A stretch of DNA of 64,000 bases from Pseudomonas paeninsulae (GTDB taxonomy: Bacteria > Pseudomonadota > Gammaproteobacteria > Pseudomonadales > Pseudomonadaceae), in NCBI RefSeq assembly GCF_035621475.1, contig NZ_CP141799.1:4762501-4826500 (forward strand). The letters run 5' to 3'. Each line of letters opens with the position of its first letter. Position 1 is the stretch's first letter. This document shows, one piece after another, positions 19,421-27,557 of the stretch. A program made the position numbers and the translations under genes. The notes below the pieces were generated by a model. It made no database searches and had not been told where the DNA came from. It saw only the letters and a program-made list of their open reading frames with translations.

Positions 19421-19774
19421 ATGAGCGAACCCGGCCATCTGCATATCATCCGTGCGCCCTTGCAGCCCAACGACTTTGGCTACGACATCAACGTCGAGTA
19501 TCAGGTGGTCAATGATCCTGCGACGGGCACGGCCATGCACTTCAGCATGCACGGTGAAATCAACGGCGCAGCCTTCACGGAAGAATTCGAACTGCCCAGG
19601 GACATGGCCTGCAACTTTGCCAGCAACTGTTTTCACCTCGCGCAGAAACACGGCCTGCCGAAAACGGCGAATATCATCTCAATGCACCATAAATACGACG
19701 CCATGTTCGAAGACATCCGCCAGCGCCTCGACCTCCATTCCGGTGAGGCGGTCAAGCCAGAGCACTTGCTGTAA
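19421..19774 (+). CDS. DUF5064 family protein
   Basis: This 117-residue soluble protein resembles the Pseudomonas DUF5064 family: GHLHI near the start, HFSMHGEINGAAFTEEFELP in the middle, and HKYDAMFEDIRQRLDLHSGE with VKPEHL at the end. The function is unknown. CAGGAG lies nine bases before the ATG. It follows arcC by 33 bases without a visible terminator, so it may be read with the arc operon, but a link to arginine metabolism is not established. Confidence 0.75.
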   Translation: MSEPGHLHIIRAPLQPNDFGYDINVEYQVVNDPATGTAMHFSMHGEINGAAFTEEFELPRDMACNFASNCFHLAQKHGLPKTANIISMHHKYDAMFEDIRQRLDLHSGEAVKPEHLL

Positions 19775-20028
19775 CTGCCCGTGCTTGTTGCGCGCCAGGC
19801 CCGGGGCGGCACCAACGGGGCGATAGCGCGCCCATGCCGAGCCTCGCGTTGCAGCCATACGTCGATGATGATCGGCCCCGTCGCGCCAGCGCGCAGCAAC
19901 CCGAAGACCTAGCGCTAACGGCGCAGCACGCTCGCCCATCGACCACACTGCCGCGCACAGCAACCATCACCTGTTGATTCGCAGCAGCGGCGCCGCTTAG
20001 CCCACAGGCGAGTACGCACACCAGGCTC

Positions 20029-21681
20029 CTAGGTCGCCGCCTGCCCGCCCGCCGCCATCGCCCTGGCCTGCTCGCGCAGGACGAACTTCTGCACCTTGCC
20101 GGTGGCAGTTTTTGGCAGCGCGGTGAAGACCACGCAACCGGGCACCTTGAAGCGCGCCATGCGCTGTTGGCAGAAGGCAATCACTTCGGCCTCCGTCAGT
20201 TCGACTCCCGGCTTGGCGGTGACGAAGGCGCAGGGGGTTTCGCCCCACTTGTCGCTGGGCATGGCCACCACCGCCGCTTCGAGGATCTGCGGATGACGGT
20301 AGAGCACGTCCTCCACCTCGATCGAGGAGATGTTCTCGCCGCCGGAGATGATGATGTCCTTGGAGCGGTCCTTGATCTCCACATAACCGTCGGCGTGCCA
20401 CACCGCCAGGTCGCCGGAGTGGAACCAGCCGCCGGCGAAGGCTTCGGCGGTGGCCGTGGGGTTCTTCAGGTAGCCCTTCATCACCACATTGCCGCGCATC
20501 ATGATCTCGCCGATGCTCTGGCCGTCCTTGGGCACCGGCTGCAGGGTGTCCGGGTCGGCCACCATCAGGCCGTCGAGCAATGGCGCCCGCACGCCCTGGC
20601 GGGATTTCAGGCGCGCTTGCTGCTCGGGGGTTTCGCTGTCCCACTCCTCCTTCCATTCGCAGGCCACGCTGGGGCCATAGGTTTCGGTCAGGCCATAGAC
20701 GTGGGTGACGCGAAACGCCATGGCTTCCATGGCCTCGATCACCGCCGCAGGTGGCGCGGCGCCGGCAGTCAGCACCTTGACCGGGCGGGTCTTCAGCGCC
20801 TTCAGCTCATCGGCGGCATTGGCCAGCATGTTCAGCACGATCGGTGCGCCACAGAAGTGGTCGACGCCATGCTCGGCAATCGCCGGGTAAATCGCCTCGG
20901 CGCGCACATGGCGCAGGCACACATTGACCCCGACATAGGCCGCCAGCGCCCAGGGGAAACACCAGCCGTTGCAGTGGAACATCGGCAGCGTCCACAGGTA
21001 CACCGGGAAGCGGCTCATGTCCCAGCACATGGCGTTGGACAAGGCATTCAGGTGCGCGCCGCGGTGGTGGTAGACCACGCCCTTGGGGTTGCCCGTGGTG
21101 CCGGAGGTGTAGCTGAGCGAGATCGCCTGCCATTCGTCGGCGGGCATCTGCCAGGCATAGTCGGCGTCGCCTTCGGCCAACAGCGCCTCGTAGTCGAACT
21201 GGCCAATCAACTGGCCGTCCTGATACTCCGGGTCGTCGATGCCGATGATCAGCGGACGGTTGGGCAGGTGGCTGGTGGCGCGCTGCACCAGTTCGCCGAA
21301 TTCCTTGTCGACCAACAGCACCTTGGCTTCGCCATGCTGCAGGATGAAGGCGATGGCTTCGGCATCCAGACGGGTATTGATGGCATTCAGCACGGCGCCG
21401 CACATGGGTACGCCGAAGTGCGCCTCGAACATCGCCGGGCCGTTCGGCGCGATCACCGCCACCGTATCGCCCAGGCCAATGCCACGCTGGGCCAGGGCCG
21501 AAGCCAGGCGAATGCAGCGGCTGTAAGTCTCGCCCCAGGTCTGCCGCAGGCTACCGTTGATCAGCGCCGTTCGCTGCGGGTAGACACTCGCCGCGCGCTC
21601 GAGAAAACTCAAGGGACTGAGCGCCTGAAAATTCGCCGCTTCGCGCGGCATGCCATATTCGTAGGGGTTGAGGCTGTGCAT
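20029..21681 (-). CDS. AMP-forming acyl-CoA synthetase
   Basis: The 550-residue enzyme activates a carboxylic acid as acyl-AMP and then acyl-CoA. It has the adenylate-forming core motifs: LSYTSGTTGNPKGVVYHHRG (P-loop), HVYGLTETYGP, GGWFHSGDLAVWHADGYVEI, DIIISGGENISSIEVED and a C-terminal KTATGKVQKF with the catalytic lysine. Its layout is that of the medium-chain / methylthiopropionate-CoA ligase group, but the substrate cannot be read from sequence. GGAGAA precedes the ATG. It is divergent from fabY, and the motif CTACCTTGGTCGAAG lies 65 bases upstream. Confidence 0.9.
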   Translation of the reverse strand: MHSLNPYEYGMPREAANFQALSPLSFLERAASVYPQRTALINGSLRQTWGETYSRCIRLASALAQRGIGLGDTVAVIAPNGPAMFEAHFGVPMCGAVLNAINTRLDAEAIAFILQHGEAKVLLVDKEFGELVQRATSHLPNRPLIIGIDDPEYQDGQLIGQFDYEALLAEGDADYAWQMPADEWQAISLSYTSGTTGNPKGVVYHHRGAHLNALSNAMCWDMSRFPVYLWTLPMFHCNGWCFPWALAAYVGVNVCLRHVRAEAIYPAIAEHGVDHFCGAPIVLNMLANAADELKALKTRPVKVLTAGAAPPAAVIEAMEAMAFRVTHVYGLTETYGPSVACEWKEEWDSETPEQQARLKSRQGVRAPLLDGLMVADPDTLQPVPKDGQSIGEIMMRGNVVMKGYLKNPTATAEAFAGGWFHSGDLAVWHADGYVEIKDRSKDIIISGGENISSIEVEDVLYRHPQILEAAVVAMPSDKWGETPCAFVTAKPGVELTEAEVIAFCQQRMARFKVPGCVVFTALPKTATGKVQKFVLREQARAMAAGGQAAT

Positions 21682-21745
21682 TATTGTTCTCCAGCGAGAC
21701 CTTGGACTGGAGAAACCTTAGCAGGAGTATGGTTTTGCCGAAGCG

Positions 21746-21762
21746 CTACCTTGGTCGAAGCA
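21746..21762. promoter_or_regulatory. CTACC-TT-GGTCGA motif before the acyl-CoA synthetase
   Basis: CTACCTTGGTCGAAGCA lies 65-81 bases upstream of the synthetase start. Very similar sequences, CTACCAAGGTCGAATGC at 56547 and GACTTTGGTCGAGTGCC at 56444, stand before the DUF485-actP operon in the same orientation and, for the nearer one, at the same distance. A shared activator site is inferred; a LuxR-type acetate/acyl regulator (CrbR/ErdR group) is a candidate. Confidence 0.5.
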
Positions 21763-21925
21763 GTGACTCACAAGTCATAAATCACGTCAGCATAAGCACC
21801 CAAACAGTCGAGCCACTGCTCGCCCCCATTGTATGTCCCCGTGTTTACGGGTTCCTGGGCGAGCGACAAGCAGGTATCGCTTCATCTGAGCTTGTCCGGC
21901 GTATTTATTTGAAGGAGTTTCCCGC

Positions 21926-23836
21926 GTGAAGTCTCGCTTACCCGTGATTGTTGGTTTTGGTGGTTATAACGCAGCCGGCCGCAGTTCCTTTCACCACGGC
22001 TTCCGCCGCACCGTGATCGAGTCGATGGACCTGCGCGCACGTCAGGAAACCCTCGCCGGCTTGGCCGTGATGATGAAACTGCTGCAGGTACTCGACGGCA
22101 GCTACCAGACCATCGACGGCACGGCGTTGAGCCTGGCGGAGATCGACAGCCGTTTTGCCGAACAGATTCTCGCCTCGACCCTGGTACGGCGTATCGAAAA
22201 GCAGCACCTGGATGTCGACGCCGCCCACTGGCAGAAAAACATCAGCGTCAGTGGCGCGTCCGGCACCCCGCTGAGCTTCATTAGCAACCGCAAGCAACTG
22301 CCCGAGCCACTGCCGGCCAACTGGTCGGTGGAGGAGCTTAACGCCACCGAGGTGCGCGTCACCCTGCACGACAACTGCGACTTCAAGGTCGACAGCTACC
22401 GCGCCCTGCCGGTGAAATCCGCCGGTCAGTTGCCCAGCGGTTTCGAGCCGAGCGAACACTACAACTCACGCTTCCACCCGCGCGGTCTGAGCATGGCCAT
22501 CGTCGGGGTGACCGACGCCCTGCGCTCGACCGGCCTGCCCTGGCAGTCGATCGTCGATCGGGTACAACCGGACGAAGTCGCGGTGTTCGCCAGCTGCATC
22601 ATGAGCCAGCTCGACGAAAACGGCTTCGGCGGCATGATGCAATCGCGCCTCAAGGGCGGCCGGGTCACCGCCAAGCAGCTGGCCCTGGGCCTTAACAGCA
22701 TGCCGGCTGACTTCATCAACGCCTACGTGCTCGGCAGTGTCGGCAGTACCGGCAGCATCACCGGCGCCTGCGCCACCTTCCTCTACAACCTGCAGAAGGG
22801 CATCGAGCAGATCACCACGGGCAAGGCCCGGGTGGTGATCGTCGGCAGCAGCGAAGCACCGGTCAATCAGGAGTGCATCGAGGGTTACGGCGCCATGGGC
22901 GCGCTGGCCACCGAAGAGGGCCTGCGCCAGATCGAAGGCCAGCAACAGGTGAACTTCCGCCGCGCCAGCCGCCCGTTCGGCGACAACTGCGGCTTCACCC
23001 TGGCCGAGGCCTGCCAGTTCGTGGTGCTGATGGACGACGAACTGGCCCTGGAGCTAGGCGCTGACATCCACGGCGCGGTGCCGGATGTATTCGTCAACGC
23101 CGATGGCTTCAAGAAATCCATCTCCGCCCCCGGCCCCGGTAATTACCTGACCATGGCCAAGGCCGTGGCCAGCGCCGTGCAACTGCTCGGCCTCGATGCC
23201 GTGCGCCAACGCAGCTTCGTCCACGCCCACGGCTCCAGCACCCCGGCCAACCGTACCACCGAATCCGAACTGCTGGATCGCATCGCCGCCACCTTCGCCA
23301 TCGAGCAATGGCCGGTGACCGCAGTCAAGGCCTTCGTCGGCCACTCCCTGGCCACCGCCAGCGGCGATCAGGTGATCTCCGCCCTGGGCAGCTTCAAGTA
23401 CGGCGTCATCCCCGGAATCAAGACCATCGACTCGGTCGCCGACGACGTCCACCAAGAGCACCTGAGTTTCGCCACCACGGATCGCCAACGCGAGCCGCAG
23501 CAACTCGATGTGTGCTTCATCAACTCCAAGGGCTTCGGCGGCAACAACGCCAGCGCCGTGGTGCTGGCCCCCCATGTGGTCGACAAGATGCTGCGCAAGC
23601 GTCACGGCACCGAGGCCTTCGCCGCCTATTGCGCACGCCGCGAACAGACCCGCGCCGCCGCCCGCGCCTACGACGAACAGGCCATGCGGGGACAACTGGA
23701 AATCATCTACAACTTCGGCCGCGACCTGATCGACGACAAGGCCATCGAGCTGGGCACCGAACAGATCAAGGTGCCGGGCTTCGCTCAGCCGCTGGTGTTC
23801 AAGCAGGATGACCGCTTCACCGACATGCTCGACTAA
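21926..23836 (+). CDS. fabY: Beta-ketoacyl-ACP synthase FabY
   Basis: FabY condenses acetyl-CoA with malonyl-ACP to start fatty-acid synthesis in pseudomonads that lack a main FabH. The 636-residue protein begins with a GTG at 21926 behind GAAGGAG and reads RLPVIVGFGGYNAAGRSSF, the mark of the PA5174-type enzyme. The thiolase-fold catalytic residues are in GACATFLYN (Cys282), HAHGSSTPANRT and KAFVGHSLATASGDQ. The N-terminal extension of about 200 residues is also characteristic. The gene stands alone. Confidence 0.93.
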   Translation: MKSRLPVIVGFGGYNAAGRSSFHHGFRRTVIESMDLRARQETLAGLAVMMKLLQVLDGSYQTIDGTALSLAEIDSRFAEQILASTLVRRIEKQHLDVDAAHWQKNISVSGASGTPLSFISNRKQLPEPLPANWSVEELNATEVRVTLHDNCDFKVDSYRALPVKSAGQLPSGFEPSEHYNSRFHPRGLSMAIVGVTDALRSTGLPWQSIVDRVQPDEVAVFASCIMSQLDENGFGGMMQSRLKGGRVTAKQLALGLNSMPADFINAYVLGSVGSTGSITGACATFLYNLQKGIEQITTGKARVVIVGSSEAPVNQECIEGYGAMGALATEEGLRQIEGQQQVNFRRASRPFGDNCGFTLAEACQFVVLMDDELALELGADIHGAVPDVFVNADGFKKSISAPGPGNYLTMAKAVASAVQLLGLDAVRQRSFVHAHGSSTPANRTTESELLDRIAATFAIEQWPVTAVKAFVGHSLATASGDQVISALGSFKYGVIPGIKTIDSVADDVHQEHLSFATTDRQREPQQLDVCFINSKGFGGNNASAVVLAPHVVDKMLRKRHGTEAFAAYCARREQTRAAARAYDEQAMRGQLEIIYNFGRDLIDDKAIELGTEQIKVPGFAQPLVFKQDDRFTDMLD

Positions 23837-23911
23837 CCGCCTACCTGGTGGTTGCGGACCGGTTCGGATCGCTCCGCTGGGTATCGATTTATGCCTTTGC
23901 ATGCCAAGAAA

Positions 23912-23944
23912 AATGCCGCTCACTTGACTCAAGTGAACGGCATT
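23912..23944 (-). terminator. Terminator of the DUF481 gene
   Basis: AATGCCG plus TCACTT pair with AAGTGA plus CGGCATT around a short loop; read on the minus strand, the stem is followed by TTTTCTT. It lies 53 bases after the minus-strand stop at 23997 and could also stop fabY transcripts. Confidence 0.8.
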
Positions 23945-23996
23945 GCGGCATATGGCCAGAGCGATGCAAACTACAGCTGACTGGCTGCGAAATGGC

Positions 23997-25001
23997 TTAC
24001 CAGCCGACACCAAAGCCGAGACTGTAGTGGGTTTCGTCTATATCGCCTTCCGAACCACTGACTATATCTTTCTCGGCCTTCATGTTCAGCGAAGCCCAGT
24101 CGGTGACCTTGTAGCGCAGTCCCACCTCGGCTTCCAGGGCGTATTCGGCGACATTAGCCAGCGGCTTGCCGACCTCACCGGTGCTGAACAGCTCGACGCT
24201 CTTGCCAACCAGATAACGGTTGTAGTCCCACTTCGTGCTCACGGCATAGAAGCTATCCTTCTCGCCGTTGGCATACAGATAGTCGGTGCGGTTCATCAAG
24301 CCGACGACGGAGAAGGCGCCCAATTCGTTATCCCAGAACTGGTAACCCGGACCAGTACCTACCGTGCGCTGGCGCCGCAGTTCTTCGATCAGATCGCGCT
24401 CGTATTCGACACGCCCCTCCCAGAACCATTGTTCATCAAGGAAACGGTCGAGGGCATATTCGGCGCCCCAGTTATCCGTGGCCACTACGCCGTCCTGGAA
24501 CTCACGGTTGTACTCGGCCGTGGCATTGTGCCGCCAGAGGCCATGGCGCATCTGAGTTTTCAGGTCGACATCATAGTCATCGGTATCAGTTTCGGCGCGC
24601 TTGTAGTCCAGCGCCGCGTCGATATTGCCCTTCCAGGTCAAATCCTCGATCAGTGGCTTGGGCTTCATGATCCGCTCGATACTCGCCAACTCGATAGTTC
24701 TCGGTCCTTCGCCATTGGCCAGGGTGACTTTGCCCTGCTCGGCAGCCAGCAAAGCTTTGGCCCGCTCACCGGTAAGTTTGCCTTCCTTGATCAGCAGCTC
24801 CTGGTCGCTTTCGAGGGTGGCGATTTTCTTCCAATCCAGCGCGATCGAGCCACCGTACTCGGTTTCCAGGAGCAGTTTTTTCCCTTCAAAGAATTTGATC
24901 GTACCGCTCAGCCGATCGCCGTTTTTCAACCACACGGTATCGGCCAGCAGAGGACTGGTAGCGGCCGAAAGGGTCAGGCACAGCAGGGTTCTGAAAATCA
25001 T
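23997..25001 (-). CDS. DUF481 outer-membrane beta-barrel protein
   Basis: The 334-residue precursor starts MIFRTLLCLTLSAATSPLLA, a Sec signal peptide, followed by DTVWLKNGDRLSGTIKFFEG. This small N-terminal domain is shared by DUF481/YdiY-type proteins. The remainder alternates short amphipathic strands and ends in GFGVGW, with an aromatic last residue as in outer-membrane barrels. The function is unknown; members are linked to salt or acid stress. I chose ATG 25001 for the signal peptide, since the frame stays open to 25328 through a decayed paralogue. A terminator follows. Confidence 0.8.
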   Translation of the reverse strand: MIFRTLLCLTLSAATSPLLADTVWLKNGDRLSGTIKFFEGKKLLLETEYGGSIALDWKKIATLESDQELLIKEGKLTGERAKALLAAEQGKVTLANGEGPRTIELASIERIMKPKPLIEDLTWKGNIDAALDYKRAETDTDDYDVDLKTQMRHGLWRHNATAEYNREFQDGVVATDNWGAEYALDRFLDEQWFWEGRVEYERDLIEELRRQRTVGTGPGYQFWDNELGAFSVVGLMNRTDYLYANGEKDSFYAVSTKWDYNRYLVGKSVELFSTGEVGKPLANVAEYALEAEVGLRYKVTDWASLNMKAEKDIVSGSEGDIDETHYSLGFGVGW

Positions 25002-25095
25002 AAGAATGCTTGAAAAACTCTGATTGAATAAACGCCAGGCATTATGCGCAAGCCCGACCTCTGAACAAGCACTGACCGTCGGAATTAATCGGAGT

Positions 25096-25491
25096 TCAAG
25101 CCAGGCGACCGGCGCCATGCTGGCACGAGCCGAGCAGCCGGCCCCGAGCCCAGCAGATAATGGCGCTCGGAGGAGGTACGCCCCAGGCCACCCATTTGCG
25201 CCAGCTCGTACGGCAGCAACAGGCGGGGCCGGCGGTTGGTTGCAGTGCCCGCAGCCCAATCCCTGGCGGCGCAGCGACAGGGGTTTGCCCGATCGCCAGG
25301 TATCGATATCCTTGCAGGCGATCGGCACCTGGCCGGCATAGCGGGTTTTCAGCGCCCGCTTGCCGCTGGCGAGCAGCAGGATGTCGCCTGCTCAGGCGGT
25401 CGCCATTATTCAGCGCGACCCTGTCCGCCACCACTGGCCTGGCCCAACCTACCAACGCAGATAACCGCAGGGTGCGCAGCCGCATGATCAA
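25096..25491 (-). pseudogene. Decayed N-terminal copy of a DUF481 protein
   Basis: Directly upstream of the intact DUF481 gene, the minus strand encodes MRLRTLRLSALVGWARPVVA, then DRVALNNGDRLS. After a frame change it continues DILLLASGKRALKTRYAG, then QVPIACKDIDTWRSGKPL. This parallels the intact protein's DTVWLKNGDRLSGTI...LLETEYGG...LDWKKIATLESD. The barrel part is missing and a frameshift near 25405 breaks the reading. It looks like a tandem duplicate in decay. Confidence 0.65.
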
Positions 25492-25876
25492 TCGACCACC
25501 GCCAGCTCAGGATGAAGCCGCCACGCAAGCCGCTTCGCCCCGGTCAGCGGCAAGCCCGGAAGGACGACGCGAGGCGCTGTATATGACGCTCGCGCAGGTT
25601 CCGGCGGGCAAGGTGGTCAGCTATGGGCAATTGGCTGAGCTGGCCGGCCTTGGCCGCGCCGCCCGCTGGGTAGGACGCAGTCTCAGCCAGCTGCCGCAGG
25701 GTACGACGCTGCCCTGGCATCGGGTGATCGCCGCCAGCGGTCGCCTGAGCCTGCCGGCGGGCAGTGCTTCCGGCGCGGAGCAACGGCAGCGCTTGCGTGC
25801 CGAAGGCGTGCTGGTCATCAATGATCGCGTGGATATCCGACGGCACGGCTGGCGCCCAATGGAGCACAGCGGTTAG
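25484..25876 (+). CDS. atl: Alkyltransferase-like protein (ATL), DNA repair
   Basis: The 130-residue protein is an MGMT-fold DNA-binding domain: VPAGKVVSYGQLAELAG, then GRAARWVGRSLSQLP, then the active-site equivalent PWHRV. In true O6-alkylguanine transferases this motif is PCHRV. Here Trp78 replaces the acceptor cysteine, which defines ATL proteins that recognise alkylated guanine and hand it to nucleotide excision repair. A low-complexity 30-residue head precedes the domain, so an internal start is possible. The AmpG-like gene follows after 46 bases. Confidence 0.88.
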   Translation: MINRPPPAQDEAATQAASPRSAASPEGRREALYMTLAQVPAGKVVSYGQLAELAGLGRAARWVGRSLSQLPQGTTLPWHRVIAASGRLSLPAGSASGAEQRQRLRAEGVLVINDRVDIRRHGWRPMEHSG

Positions 25877-25922
25877 AGTGCGCCCTGAACCCACTCTCTC
25901 TCCGCAGACAGATACCCGCTCA

Positions 25923-27491
25923 ATGCCCCGTAAAAGTTGGCGCGAAGCCATCGCCGCCTATTCCAGCCCCTCCACGCTGGTGCTGTTGCTCCTCGGGTTC
26001 GCCGCCGGCCTGCCCTATATGCTGGTGTTCTCCACGCTGTCGGTGTGGTTGCGCGAAGCTGGCGTGGCACGTGAAACCATCGGTTTTGCCAGCCTGATCG
26101 GCCTGGCCTACGCCTTCAAATGGGTCTGGTCGCCACTGCTCGACCAGTGGCGCCTGCCGCTGCTCGGCAGGCTCGGCCGGCGCCGCTCCTGGCTGGTACT
26201 GGCCCAGGTGCTGATTGCCATCGGCCTGGCTGGCATGGCGTTGTGTGACCCGCAGACCAATCTGACCTGGCTAATTTCCCTGGCGGTGCTGGTGGCCTTC
26301 GCCTCAGCCACCCAGGACATCGCCATCGATGCCTACCGCCTGGAGATCGTCGAGGACACCCGCCAGGCGGCCCTGGCCGCCAGCTACATGGCCGGCTACC
26401 GGGTCGCCGCGCTGCTGGCCACCGCCGGTGCGCTGTACTTCGCCGAAGGTTTCGGTTCTACCGTACAGCTTTACCAGCACAGCGCCTGGTCCGGCACCTA
26501 CCTGGTGTTTGCCCTGCTGATGTTGCCGGGCCTGCTCACCAGCCTGTGGATGCGCGAACCGGCGGTACCGCTGCAAACCCAGTTGGCCGCGGCGCGCTAT
26601 GGTTTCAGCCACCAGATCGCCTCGGTGCTGGTGTTGATCGTGCTGCTGGTCTCGATGCCGGCGATGTTCACCCAGTTTTATTACACCGACTTCGCCAGCC
26701 TGGTACGGGGCGAAATCAGCCTGTTCGGCCTGCTCCTCGAAGATCGCGCCTTTCTGCGCGCCTTGCTCTACACCATCCTCACCACGCTGTGCCTGTCGAG
26801 CATGGGCCGCCGCGGCCTGGCACCGGTACTGACCCCGATCAACGACTTCATCGTGCGTTACCGCTGGCAGGCCTTGCTGCTGCTCGGGCTGATCGCGACC
26901 TACCGCATGTCGGATACCGTGATGGGCGTGATGGCCAACGTGTTCTACATCGACCAGGGCTTTACCAAGGATCAGATCGCCAGCGTCAGCAAGCTGTTCG
27001 GCCTGGTCATGACCCTGCTCGGCGCCGGTTTTGGCGGCTTGCTGATCGTGCGCTTCGGCATCCTGCCGATCCTGTTCATCGGCGGCATAGCATCGGCGGC
27101 GACCAACCTGCTGTTCCTCATGCTCGCCGGCATGGGCGCCGACCTGCAGATGTTGATCGTCACCATCTCCGCCGACAACTTCAGCGCTGGCCTGGCCACG
27201 GCGGCGTTCGTCGCCTACCTGTCGAGCCTGACCAACCTGCAGTTCTCGGCCACCCAATACGCCCTACTCAGCTCGATCATGCTGCTGTTGCCGCGACTGA
27301 TCGGTGGCTATTCCGGCGTGCTGGTGGAGAAACTCGGCTATGCCGAGTTCTTCCTGATCACCGCCCTGCTGGGGATCCCGACCCTGGTTCTGATTGCCCT
27401 GCAATGGAAGCGCGAACGCCCGCAGGCCAATGGCTCGACGCCAACCGAAACGCTCGACATCCCGCCGCTGAAGACTGAAGCCAACCACTAG
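25923..27491 (+). CDS. AmpG-like muropeptide permease (MFS)
   Basis: The 522-residue membrane protein starts REAIAAYSSPSTLVLLLLGF, then AAGLPYMLVFSTLSVWLREA, and has KWVWSPLLDQWRLP and ATQDIAIDAYRLE, signatures of AmpG permeases that recycle anhydromuropeptides from the periplasm. A long central insert (about residues 235-310) is common in pseudomonad AmpG/AmpP proteins. AmpG influences beta-lactamase induction; whether this is the AmpG or AmpP paralogue cannot be told. The ATG at 25923 fits the conserved N-terminus. Terminator at 27516. Confidence 0.85.
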   Translation: MPRKSWREAIAAYSSPSTLVLLLLGFAAGLPYMLVFSTLSVWLREAGVARETIGFASLIGLAYAFKWVWSPLLDQWRLPLLGRLGRRRSWLVLAQVLIAIGLAGMALCDPQTNLTWLISLAVLVAFASATQDIAIDAYRLEIVEDTRQAALAASYMAGYRVAALLATAGALYFAEGFGSTVQLYQHSAWSGTYLVFALLMLPGLLTSLWMREPAVPLQTQLAAARYGFSHQIASVLVLIVLLVSMPAMFTQFYYTDFASLVRGEISLFGLLLEDRAFLRALLYTILTTLCLSSMGRRGLAPVLTPINDFIVRYRWQALLLLGLIATYRMSDTVMGVMANVFYIDQGFTKDQIASVSKLFGLVMTLLGAGFGGLLIVRFGILPILFIGGIASAATNLLFLMLAGMGADLQMLIVTISADNFSAGLATAAFVAYLSSLTNLQFSATQYALLSSIMLLLPRLIGGYSGVLVEKLGYAEFFLITALLGIPTLVLIALQWKRERPQANGSTPTETLDIPPLKTEANH

Positions 27492-27515
27492 CCCATCGCC
27501 AGTAGATGTAAAAAA

Positions 27516-27540
27516 GCCCCGGTACATGACCGGGGCTTTT
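27516..27540. terminator. Bidirectional terminator
   Basis: GCCCCGG (27516-27522) and CCGGGGC (27530-27536) form the stem, with TTTT on the plus-strand side and a run of A (27510-27515) that becomes T on the minus strand. It separates the converging AmpG-like gene and the first acyl-CoA dehydrogenase. Confidence 0.9.
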
Positions 27541-27557
27541 GCGTTGCAGGGTGTGGC

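Noticed and set aside
20167..21780. 537-codon plus-strand frame
   Set aside because: It is fully antisense to the acyl-CoA synthetase and has His/Gly/Gln/Val-rich composition typical of reverse reading of GC-rich genes.
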